Positions 1-10,191 of a stretch of DNA of 64,000 nt are shown piece after piece. A program made the translations under genes and the position numbers. This DNA is from Crambe crambe. Taxonomy: Eukaryota; Porifera; Demospongiae; Poecilosclerida; Crambeidae. Location: NCBI GenBank assembly GCA_963924555.1, contig OZ004585.1, positions 7,208,556-7,272,555 on the forward strand. Reading direction: 5' to 3'. Each line of letters opens with the position of its first letter. Within the stretch, counting starts at the first letter, position 1. The notes under the pieces were generated by a model. The model made no database searches, was not told the DNA's origin, and saw only the letters and a program-made list of their open reading frames with translations.

Positions 1-2922
1 TGGCCCTCAGGTTCCAAATACCGTAGATCTCTCTACTTGGTGTCTATTATATATCACCACATCTACAAACTAAAAACTAAATTATGGAGTGTATTCAAAA
101 CTACCATTTAGCATTAGTGGTAGCGTTTCTCCTTCTCCCTATCTGCTGGATGGAAGGAATTAAAATTTTACCTAGTGATGGATTTATCTGGCACCTCACA
201 CCAGCATCATTGCTATGGTGAGGTATACCATAATAACTGCCAGATGAACAGTCCACAATTCTTCTTTCAGATCCAGTACAAATCACACTATTCATCAGAA
301 TAGGTCCAACACCAGGTCCAAAAGTTTGCAATGTAACTCCTAGGAGTAAGAATATATAGTTACTAATGATGAGCTGTGGATTTCTATAAATAGTCTATCA
401 AACTAACTTGTTACTATTCCATTTGTTTGAAGCAATCCAAGTTGTCTGCAGGCCACTGTGGCACCATTGGAGTCCCATCCTCTATGAATCACAGTTCCCC
501 ACACTCCATTACTACTGCACACCTCCACTCTCCCCTCAAACTGATCCCTCCCACCAGAAAGACGTATTGCCCCAGCAGAACACTGATTTATATCTATGAA
601 TTATTATGTACATGTGCAATGATTTTGATTATTATAGGACAGCTGCATGGGTGCACTTCGAGTGACTGCACTAGCTACTTAAAATTTGTGTAAGGTCTCT
701 ATGTATTCTTGAACCTGCAGCCTATAATTAGACTATAATAGCTAGTCACAATCAAGGAATCTCATTGGTCCATTTGGTGAATTCTCTTCACTTAGAATCA
801 TGCCTTATAGCACTTAGAATTCACTTGCCCTAGTATGAAAACCCGGTAAAGATGGTCACTCCAATTGGTCCAATTCTAGCAATGCGCCACGGTTATTGTT
901 TCTAGGTGTGCTCTGATTCATATTTGTTGCATTTAAAAACCATGGTTATTGCGTGTTGAGGTAAGTTAAACAACTCCAGTGATTGGCTATAGTCTAAATA
1001 AGTTAGACACCTCGACCAACGGGATCTACGGTCTGTTTAGAAACCTTCGCACCCTCACTGCACTCGGGACGCTACAGCCCAGGGCTCTCAGGTATAAATA
1101 GACCATAGATCCCTTGGTCTCATTGTCTAACTATTATTTATAGCTAGCTAGTGCATAAGCAATCATTATAGTTATTCAGAAAGATAGCTATTTTAGTGTC
1201 ACACTGCTAAATTTTATACCTGCAAGGTTTCCTCTGCAAACAGTGATAGCTTGTCGATAAAAACCAACAGTGTTACCAAGTTGGCAATCACGCCGATTAG
1301 ACACATAGTTACAGTTGAGTAGAGAACTCTCATTTCCAATACAGTTGTAGGCATTTGTGGATGATACAAAGCTTATGTGCCTGTTTTGTAGTTTGGAAAC
1401 ATCATATGCTGTGGATACAAAGAATGAAAAGTTAGCATGACAACAGAGCCATATAATAATGAATCAATATAGCTAATCTTCATGATAATATTATGTATGC
1501 ATATACCTGCTTGAGTGGCAGGATAACCAAGTTGTTTGCACACGACAAAGGAGTTCTTATAGTTCCAAGTAGTACCACACACTCTGGACCATGCTCCACT
1601 CAGACAGACTTCAACATTACCTTGATGTGGAATGAACCCACCAGTCAAACGAACACTTCCATTTGGACCTATAAGGATATACAATGTAGGGCTAGGGGCA
1701 AGGGCTAGAGCTACCCAAGTATGCATATGTATTCTGCATATAGCTATATACCTGCATATTATGTGTATACCCATGTTTACCTGCATATACCTGTTTATGC
1801 TGTTTATGCTGTGCATGCCTACAGCTGTCTCTCATGATTGTCTGTATTATAGGCAGTGTGTGGGTGCATGTTTATAGTTCATTGAAACATTTCTGTGAAA
1901 TGAAAAAAAAGAAAAAAAAAGTAGGGATGACCATTGCTCAAAAAGTAAGCAAATATTATAAGGGTATAGGGATGAAGGGGTCAATCCTTGTTCTGTATAT
2001 CCAGAATCTGCATAGAGTACTGCACTATATCTGAAGCTTACAGTTTTAAGTGTGATGTATATCCAGGGGATATACAGAACAAAGATTGAGCCCCTTCACT
2101 ATCCTTGCTTGCTTACTATTTTGAGCAATAGTCATCCCTACACTCTTTTTTTTTTCTTTCATTTCACAGAAATATTTTCCCCCTCACTTGTTCCTGGTCT
2201 TTTTCCTCTTTTAATGGTTTATATCTGTATAGCTATTATGTAAATCCAGGAGTTCATTCTATTTCAAAGTGCAAGAAACTGTTCCTTTACCTGCTGTAGA
2301 GCTTACATGTTGGGCAGGTGATTAGAGTTGTGTAACAAAAGATCTCTCTGCGATAAGTATTGATTCTGCAATCAGCTATGGTAGCCTCATCTCCATTACA
2401 GGCGAAGAAATACTTTATAGGATTACCAGGAGGATGTGTGGTTCGCAATCCTCCTGCATGGTATGACAAAATATTGTTGGTAGCTGTATGGTGTGTAATT
2501 TGTGTACATGGGGAAAAAAATAACAACAATACACTAAGTCATGAAAAACTTTTGGCGCAATGGAGATGTACTATATGTACACATGCACTGTAAAATGTAA
2601 CTGTCGTTTACTTGAATATGAGATCCCGTTGGTGTTATATCCTAACATGCGACATACTACCGATGCAATTCTGCTGTTTAGAGGAAAACAATGGGATTGC
2701 CAGCCACCACTTCCCACAGTAATGAGTAACTGCAGTGTGCCCGTGTTGCTACTGGAGCCACCGTTCAGACGTACATGACTAATCTTAATACTTTGAGCTG
2801 ACACTGCAGGAATAGATAGTATATGAGCTAAATTGAAACAGCTTTCGCTATATAGCTAGTTACCTGAATGCTGAATTAATCCTGGAAAAGCTAACATAAC
2901 CATCAGAAAATAGACAGCCATG
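1..2922 (-). CDS. SRCR-domain secreted/receptor protein, 5' part, multi-exon
   Basis: Three scavenger-receptor cysteine-rich domains are seen on the minus strand, each split into two exons. Candidate exons: 2864-2922 (ATG at 2922; MAVYFLMVMLAFPG, a hydrophobic signal-peptide-like start), 2612-2803 and 2307-2453 (SRCR 1), 1507-1668 and 1220-1408 (SRCR 2), 415-582 and 172-339 (SRCR 3). Typical SRCR signatures are visible: VRLxGG starts, GRVEVC, WGTV, VVCKQLGY and ACRQLG, then GxESSLLNC and a late Cys. Splice sites are GT-AG. The junction of the signal exon with the next exon does not close in phase with the obvious sites, so that boundary is uncertain. The gene probably continues beyond position 1, so the 3' end, any membrane segment and the final domain count are unknown. 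SRCR proteins are extracellular and often act in recognition or aggregation. Confidence 0.8.
1890..2172. repeat. Hairpin element in an SRCR intron
   Basis: The two ends are inverted copies: TTTCTGTGAAATG with an A-run and GTAGGGATGACCATTGCTC at the left, and the reverse complement at the right; the arms also share CTGTATATCC and GAACAAxGATTGA. The same sequence family forms the hairpin part of the elements at 29,861-30,924 and 48,928-49,995. It lies in the intron between SRCR domains 1 and 2 and contains no gene. Confidence 0.7.
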
Positions 2923-2990
2923 TTGGCTAGATACTGAACTATCAATATAGCTGCAGAATTATGAGTCAGCTATAAATCCTATCATATTTT

Positions 2991-3113
2991 TAATAACAGA
3001 GACAGGAAGTAAATAAAATCAGGGCACATGGTTATTAATACCAGAGACAGGAAGTAAATAAAATCAGGGCACATGGTTATTAATACCAGAGACAGGAAGT
3101 AAATAAAATCAGT
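2991..3113. repeat. 45-bp tandem repeat, about 2.7 copies
   Basis: The unit containing GAGACAGGAAGTAAATAAAA recurs at exact 45-bp steps (near 3001, 3046 and 3091). It lies just upstream of the SRCR signal exon on the minus strand, in its likely 5' flank. Confidence 0.85.
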
Positions 3114-3639
3114 TAATAAATAATTCAGGGTATGGATAGTGACCATGCCCACTTCGCTTAGCCATGCATGTATGCACCACTGACAACAATTTATGTCACT
3201 ATACTCTTTAATTTTTTGAGGAACATCAGAGTATTATGTACAGGGTTGCACTACAAAAACATGCAGAAGCATTCACACACTATACGTAGGTGTACAATGC
3301 ACACTAATACACACACTATAGGTGTGTAATGTACACTTTCATTTTTACAGTGTGTGCTGGACACATAGGGGTGCTAGCTAGTGTGCACTCCTCACAAGCC
3401 TGCTCTTTTGTGAATAGAGCCACCCTAACACATATTAAATATGAAGAGCTCTAGCTAGAGCAAAAATCATTAGCTATACTTTGCTGCAGCTGTTTACATA
3501 GCACATTCCTTAGATATACGTCATGGAGTGTGTTATCAGAGCAAAAGAGCAGATGTTGTTTACTCCATGTATTGCTTACACTACAGTTGTGTGCAGGACC
3601 TTTGAACCTTTGAATATTATTACAAGACGATAGCTATAT

Positions 3640-4930
3640 GAAGGTATGCAGTACTCCTCATGTCCAATACCAGGGTTGGCAGGGTGGAATATAACTACGG
3701 CAATGTGCAACATTTGACAGTGAGCGAGCTCAACTCTTTAGAAGATTTTGCTGTTTAGTTTATCTGTACCAAAGCAATTAGATAAGCCTAGAGCCTACTA
3801 TGGCAATGTGCAGCATTTGACAGTGAGCAAGTGAGCAAATAAAGTAACTGATACGCTCCAGTGCTTGATATAGCCTTGTACCCAGGCTCTAAAATTATGC
3901 GGAGGCGGGAAATAGAGCCTGGTGGGAAATAGAGCCTGGTACCACATGCACCAAAAATTTCATGCGAAATTCCCGCTTTATGACGGTGATGTCACAGCAT
4001 GTAACTTCGTGTATGAGCATGCGGTATAGGATACCAAGAAAGCTATGAAATTCTCTGGAGAAGAGAAGACAAGACTGGCACTTCTAATACTATTCATAGT
4101 GGCAAGAATTTCTTTATCCTTAAGCCGCTCTCCCTTAAATCCAGAGGAGATGATCACAGCCTCTCCGCAAATAGTGCTGTCAGAGACAAGAGACTGAGTC
4201 ATATAATTACGTAAGTGGTGGTTTCAACCAGGAAGCTCCATACATAGAAAGCTGTAAATGCTTACCACAAGCACTTAGCTACGTAGCCCCTGTAGAAAAT
4301 AATCTAGCTTAGAGCATGGCATTATGCACGCTCAGCACTACTAATTCTGGATACATACATACATATGTATGCCTGGGGCATTTTGGAGTGTAGACCTATA
4401 TAAACTAGGGCAATGTTCAACATTCAGTTGGCAGCGAGCGAGCAAGCAAGTATTCTTTAGTGCTACAACTCTTTAGAAGATTTTGCTGTTTAGTTTAGAC
4501 AGTGAGCAAGTGAGCATGATAGGCTCCAGTGGTTGATATTGCATCAGAGACAAGAGTCATGTAAGTGGTGGTTCCAACCAGAAAGCTCCACCGCATCAAA
4601 AGCTGTGAATACTTACCACAAGCACTTAGATAAGCCAAGCGCCTACAATTCACTTTGATACATTATTAATTTTGACAGCGAGTGAACAAGCAAGTTAGTG
4701 CTACAACTCTTTAGAAGATTTATGTAACAAAGTACCAGGCTAGAGCCTCTACAACTACTACTATACATGTAGCAATGTGCAGCATTTGACAGTGAGCAAG
4801 TGAGTAGCTGATAGGCTCCAGTGCTTGCTGTCAGAGACAAGAGTCATGTAAGTTGTGGTTCCAACCGGGAAGCTCCATACATAGAAAGCTGTAAATACTT
4901 ACCACAAGCACTTAGATAACAAGCGCCTAC
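3640..4930. repeat. Degenerate dispersed repeats, no gene seen
   Basis: Several segments recur with changes: GAAGATTTTGCTGTTTAGTT (near 3740 and 4475), GACAGTGAGC (3717, 3817, 4500, 4788), and a segment with AACCAGGAAGCTCCATACAT and ACTTACCACAAGCACTTAG (4225-4280, 4575-4630, 4860-4915). The pattern suggests an old, partly tandem duplication of a roughly 300-bp unit. I see no convincing coding exon from 2,923 to 5,093. Confidence 0.6.
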
Positions 4931-5093
4931 AAACCTTTTATTTAGTAAGCATCAAAAAATGAAAGCACTAGCTGAAAGCATTTCTGAGATATCACAGGTA
5001 AAATACAGTAATGTTAAAAGTCAAATTCCACTCCATTGACCTAGCACAAGCCACCAGACAGGAAGTGATCACGTAATTAACGCGTCTTAGTGT

Positions 5094-5553
5094 TAGGGCT
5101 GTCCCAATTATTCTATTTTTTAAACCTATTATTCTATTCAGAATTTCCCCCTAAATGCTCCTATGATTACCTCATTATTCTCAATCAAAATTATAAAAAA
5201 GTCAATTAGTGCATGGGTATACAAAAACCAGTTGTGACTCGAGAGTCAGTGATTATATCAATGAGGTCTCTCTATATATAGTCTTCGAGTGAAGAAGATT
5301 TTCTCTGAGTGAATGAAGTTCTTACCCCAGGAGTCTGATTCTCAATCTCAGTAGAGCTAGAATCATCCACTTCATTTGCTGAGGTAGAGCTCAAAGACAA
5401 GGAGCTGCTGCTGGTTTCAGCCATGAGAGTCGTGACCCACCAGCATGTGAGCAGATAATTGGAGCAACTGACCTATTAGGCTGGAATAATTCTGTTATTC
5501 TTGCAAGCACCTATTATTCCCAAAATTATTCTGGAATAATTGGGACAGCCCTA
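5094..5553. mobile_element. hAT-like MITE with 8-bp target duplication
   Basis: The terminal inverted repeats begin TAGGGCTGTCCCAATTATTC and end with the complement. The flanks carry the identical 8-mer CTTAGTGT (5086-5093 and 5554-5561), the target length of hAT transposons. Inside, ATTATTCT-type motifs recur near both ends, like subterminal transposase-binding repeats. No long ORF is present, so it is a non-autonomous element of about 460 bp. Confidence 0.85.
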
Positions 5554-5849
5554 CTTAGTGTAAACTGTGTTCCCAAAAATTTTAAATTGCTATCTGATTC
5601 ACACAGTTTGAACTTTATTTTATATGATATGCACAAAACCTTGTCAGAAATGATGAAAAGTATAGTTCACAGCTCCTGCAAAATGTCACAGTGCACTGGG
5701 TGTGATTTTGTGGCTGCAGTGCAAGTGGTCATTAAAATAACATGTCCCATCACGTGAAGCCTTATGAAATGTCATCAAGTGGCTGTTGTGTGGTTTTATC
5801 TCACATCTGACATTTCACAATCAGTCTAAGGTAGCTATAAGGAAATATA

Positions 5850-6876
5850 ATGGCTGAAGCACTTAAGAAACTAGAAGAAGAGCTCAATTGTGCTATCTGT
5901 CTGGACACTTATACTGACCCTAAGCTTCTTCAATGCTTCCATGTCGTCTGTAGGCAATGCCTTGTGAAACTTGTGGTCAGAAACCAGCAGGGACAACTCA
6001 TCCTGACTTGCCCAACCTGTCGTCAGGCCACGCCAATCCCTGCCAATGGAGTGGCAGGCCTCCAGACAGCATTTCATATCAATCACCTCTTGGAAATCCG
6101 GGAGTCACTCAAAGAAGCAAAAAATCCAGTACCCACAGTTTCTGTAGTGAAGAATGATGAGGCACACCCCATTATGAGAAAGAAGGTCATTCCTAACTGC
6201 TTTGAGCATGCTGATAAAGAACGAGAGCTTTACTGTGAGACTTGTGAAGACCTAATCTGCTGGAAATACATTATGAAAGGAGGCAAGCATCATGATCATG
6301 ACTATCAACCATTAAATGAAGCTTTCGAGAAGTACAAGCAAGAAATGACATCATCACTGGAAAGAAGTTGGCCGCAATAGAAGAGGCACTGAAACAGTTT
6401 GATAAAAGTTATGAAGAAATATCTAATCAAAGAGAAGTCATTGAAACTAACATACACAACGATATCGGAAAACTTCTCAAAGTCCTTGAAGTTAGGAAGA
6501 CCGAGCTGATCAGTAAACTACATCAAATAACTCACAGGAAATTCAAAAGCTTAGCATCTCAGAGGACCAAGTGGAGACCATTCAGGCCCAGCTTCACAGC
6601 TGTCAGAAGGAGAGTATGAAAACAGGCATCCAGGAAGAAGTGCTGATGATGAAATCAAACGTAGCAGGACAAGTGAAGGAACTGAGTAGCTACAGCATTT
6701 CAACCAGGCCTATCACAGGAGCAGACATTGTATATCATGATGTAGCGTCAAACAATACTACTGTAGTGTGTCAGAACTATGGCCAGGTCTACACACCCTT
6801 GGAATTTGCTGAAGGTAATGGCTTGGAGGATGCCTTAGTCAGGAAGGAATCCAATGCTGTCTGCTGTGCATCATGA
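5850..6876 (+). pseudogene. TRIM family (RING, B-box2, coiled coil), decayed copy
   Basis: The start at 5850 gives a RING finger (CAICLDTYTDPKLLQCFHVV, then CPTC) and a B-box2 (PNCFEHADKERELYC, HHDHDYQPL), followed by a coiled coil. Compared with the intact copy at 8804 it has a 10-nt deletion near 6365 and a 1-nt deletion near 6564, so the frame breaks twice. A B-box zinc ligand is also changed: ICWKY here, ICWKC in the other copy. Beyond the shared part (to about 6797) it reads EFAEGNGLEDALVRKESN, resembling the start of a filamin-type repeat found at the C-terminus of some TRIM proteins; the intact copy has an exon donor at that point. TRIM proteins are E3 ubiquitin ligases. Confidence 0.8.
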
Positions 6877-7330
6877 TGGCTAATTAGCTACATACTGCAG
6901 TTTTTCCTGGACGTTATGATACTGATTTCTTAATATACATGTGTCACGTACTACATCAACAGGATGTATTTTGATGATCGGTGTATCATATTATGCATCA
7001 TGTGACCTATGATCCCAGGGTGCAACTTTATGGTCCATTGCAAGTGTGAGGGCAAGGTTCGGATAGGATGTTCTTTTCAGCCCATCCTGCAGCACGATAA
7101 ACAGGTGGAGGATGTCAAGCAAGCGGCAAGACCAGCTGAAAGTCTGTTCTTATAATTCCACAGTGCAGCTGATATTTTAGATGTCATATTTTCTAGGGAA
7201 AACCCTAATGCCAATGCTTCATAATGAGGGTAATTCCCTGTGGGGAAAACTCCTTTTTGTTAGTAGCATAGCATCTGGGTAATGTGTTATGATTGATGAG
7301 GGAAACCCTCCAATTATTGTTTGATTGCAG

Positions 7331-8137
7331 ACTCCACCCCTAGTAGCATGGCATCCAGCACACCACACTCCATCAGCAGCTCACAGCTCCTCAGAGAGGA
7401 GACAGAACTCTCACGAAAGATCAGAGAATACAACAGGAAGATAACGCCAGTCCATCACATCCACATAAAAAACACAGTATGTATGTCAGCTTCAAACAAT
7501 TTGTTCTCCCTCCCCATTCTTCCCTTCTCCTCTCCTTTCCTATATATTGTCTCTCCTCTCCCCCTCCTACTTCCTCCTCCTCTCTCTTCCTTCCTTTCTC
7601 CTTTACTCTCTTTCTTCATCGCCTACACTCCCCTTCTTCCTATAAGCCTCTCTCTCTAATGTAGACATTTTGGTCCAGGGCCAACTTTAGTTGGCAAACA
7701 CCTGCTATACTTCTACTGTACTAGTGCTATTATAATAATTGTGTCCACATTGAGATATACTGGACCATACCTGCAGGATCAAACAGCAGATCCCAACACT
7801 ATTGAGTACCACGGGTTCGTCAGGGTCCACATGAATGTCCAGTGTCCCATTCATGTTTCCACGGCGATCACAAGAACATCGTGGTACCAGCTGATGAGAC
7901 CTGTCAAGGAACGTATACAAAATGATGTGGATGGATATGATGTAGGTTATGAGGTTCATTATTATTATAATGAGGAAAACCCTTTCATTAGATCCGGTTA
8001 TAAGTAACAGCTTTATGGATAATGTTGTAAAAAACTTGGTTTGTAAAAAGGGGAAATCCCTACTGTATGTGACATGGAATGACACTCTTTTTCTGCAGAT
8101 CCAGACAGCGTTTTACCTTCCCATGGACATCCATTGA
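7331..8137 (+). pseudogene. RASSF-like Ras-association domain fragment, three exons
   Basis: Three exons join in phase: 7331-7476, 7777-7941 (phase 0) and 8099-8137, with GT-AG borders. The product reads LSRKIREYNRKIT, then EYHGFVRVHMNVQCPIHV, then TAFYLPMDIH and a stop. This follows the N-terminal half of the RASSF1/5 Ras-association domain, where a KIxEYN segment is followed by GFIKVxxxLxRPV and SFYLPLD. The protein stops at the FYLPxD point, so most of the ubiquitin-like fold and the SARAH helix are missing. It may be a truncated fragment or a gene whose later exons were lost. The start is not defined; the first exon opens in phase 1, so at least one upstream exon is missing or unseen. The match is by memory of the family pattern, so moderate. 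Confidence 0.45.
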
Positions 8138-8460
8138 GATGTCTTCCTGCTCCCAAACTCTTTAGCTAACTTCATCAAGTGTGTTGTTGGTCATCCTCAT
8201 GCCAATTTTATTTTTTAGAGAAGTGTTGATAGCGTTGGGTTTGGGCTAGAAAAATCTTGGGAGTTTGGTCAAGATACATTTGTGGATGTTGTACATTCAG
8301 GCAGATGAACAGGGTCACCTGACTCTCCTTTTGCGTTTGTGTCATGGGCTTCAATGGGATTATAGGAAATATGTTTCATCTCTATTCTACTGGGTCCTTT
8401 TTTTGCATGTGACTATTATTAGGTTAAGGGAACAATGATTCATATTTTTATCCATACCAG

Positions 8461-8551
8461 TGACTCTCAGGTCATGACTCATTAAAATTTTAAATATATG
8501 TATAATAATATTATATATATAAAATTTCAATGAGTCATGACCTGAGAGTCA
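8461..8551. repeat. Short hairpin repeat with AT-rich loop
   Basis: TGACTCTCAGGTCATGACTC and a following AAAATTT tract at the left are matched by the reverse complement at the right end. The loop is (TA)-rich. It resembles a minimal foldback MITE. Confidence 0.75.
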
Positions 8552-8803
8552 GCTTACTCGCTGCAATGATACAATCTATGCCAGTACACTCTGAAGCAAA
8601 GTGAAAGTGTTTACTACTGTATTTTTTGATAGCTCTCCGTAAACAGCAAGGCATACCTTTACTGTTTACTGTTTACTCTTGATCCTAGCTCCTCTGATGA
8701 GGAGCTAGCTGATGAGAAACAGGAAATTCAATTGGTTTGGCCAGAGCTAGAGCTAGTTACGTAGGGAATCACTATTAAATGAGGTATAGTAGTCAGTAAG
8801 GAA

Positions 8804-9814
8804 ATGGCTGAAGTGGTACTTAAGAAACTAGAAGAAGAGCTCAATTGTGCCATCTGTCTGGATACTTATACTGACCCTAAGCTGCTTCAATGCTTCCATG
8901 TCTTCTGTAGGCAATGCCTTGTGAAACTTGTGGTCAGAAACCAGCAGGGACAACTCATCCTGACTTGCCCAACCTGTCGTCAGGCCACACCAATCCCTGC
9001 CAATGGAGTGGCAGGCCTCCAGACAGCATTTCATATCAACCACCTCTTGGAAATCCAGGAGTCACTCAAAGAAGCAAAAGATCCAGTAACAATGGTAACC
9101 GTAGTGAAGAATGATGAGGCACGCCCCATTATGAGAAAGAAGGTCATTCCTAACTGCTTTGAGCATGCTGATAAAGAACGAGAGCTTTACTGTGAGACTT
9201 GTGAAGACCTAATCTGCTGGAAATGCATTATGAAAGGAGGCAAGCATCATGACCATGACTATCAACCATTAAACGAAGCTTTCGAGGAGTACAAGCGAGA
9301 AATGACATCATTGCTGGAACCAATGGAGGAGAAGTTGGCCACTATAGAAGATGCACTGAAACAGTTTGATAATAGTTATGAAGAAATATCTAATCAAAGA
9401 GAAGTCATTGAAACTAACATACACAACGATATCAGAAAACTTATCAAAGTCCTTGAAGTTAGGAAGACCGAGTTGATCAGTAAACTACATCAAATAACTC
9501 AGAGGAAACTCAAAAGCTTAGCATCTCAGAGGGACCAAGTGGAGACCATCCAGGCCCAGCTACGCAGCTGTCACTATTTCGTGAAGGAGAGCATGAAAAT
9601 AGGCATTCGGGAAGAAGTGCTGATGATGAAGTCAAGGAAGTCAAGCGTAACAGGACAAGTGAAGGAACTGAGTACAGCATTTCATCCATGTTTCCTCAAG
9701 CCTAACACAGGAGCAGACATTGTATATGTAGCATCAAATGATGCTATTGCAGCATATCAGAACTATGGCCAGGTCTACACACCAGGTATGTACATTGTTC
9801 AGTCCCAAGAGTGA
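8804..9814 (+). CDS. TRIM-type RING/B-box/coiled-coil protein
   Basis: A 336-codon open frame starts at ATG 8804. Residues about 17-60 form a C3HC4 RING (CAIC, CFHVFCRQC, CPTC), about 119-160 a B-box2 (C-x2-H, CETC, CWKC, H-x2-H-x-H), and about 160-285 a long charged coiled coil with EVIETNIHNDI and QRKLKSLASQRDQVE. The RING would recruit an E2 ubiquitin-conjugating enzyme and the coiled coil would dimerise. No C-terminal recognition domain is in this exon: a clean donor (ACACCAG then GTATGT, 9780-9790) precedes the in-frame stop, so the stop is probably intronic and the true protein continues. The next plus-strand exon with a strong acceptor is the talin-like exon at 10,192, in matching phase. 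About 90% identical at DNA level to the broken copy at 5850 (estimate by eye). Confidence 0.85.
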   Translation: MAEVVLKKLEEELNCAICLDTYTDPKLLQCFHVFCRQCLVKLVVRNQQGQLILTCPTCRQATPIPANGVAGLQTAFHINHLLEIQESLKEAKDPVTMVTVVKNDEARPIMRKKVIPNCFEHADKERELYCETCEDLICWKCIMKGGKHHDHDYQPLNEAFEEYKREMTSLLEPMEEKLATIEDALKQFDNSYEEISNQREVIETNIHNDIRKLIKVLEVRKTELISKLHQITQRKLKSLASQRDQVETIQAQLRSCHYFVKESMKIGIREEVLMMKSRKSSVTGQVKELSTAFHPCFLKPNTGADIVYVASNDAIAAYQNYGQVYTPGMYIVQSQE

Positions 9815-10191
9815 CCTTTATAAGTTCCACTGTATATTAGAAGTCACTGTGGCCACCTCCATAGTGGAATTTCCAAACAGTGACACCTTTAAAGAGAGGT
9901 ATCAATTATTCAGAGGTCATTAATACACAAAGTAGGAGTGTCCATTATTTTGGAGGTTCCACTGTAAGTTTGTATCATAATTATTGAGTTATCCAATGAT
10001 ATTTTTAATACAATATGAGGATGGTTACATCTTTGAATTGGAAGGGATAGCTACCTATTAAAAAGTGTGGTACCCTTGGAAGCCTTGCTGTAGGGGGTTT
10101 GTTATTGATTGGTTAAATTGAACAGTTCACTTCAGGCCTTCTAGTTGGACACTCAAGGGCTTTCAATTATAATGCTTTTTTCATTTTGCAG
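9815..10191 (+). other. Intron-like stretch, no gene seen
   Basis: Between the TRIM donor and the talin acceptor there is no open frame of note and no repeat with clear ends. It is AT-rich and ends with a pyrimidine-rich acceptor (TTCATTTTGCAG). Confidence 0.5.

Noticed and set aside
7479-7664. Small hydrophobic ORFs
   Set aside because: Translation of a CT-rich intron tract just after the RASSF-like exon donor.
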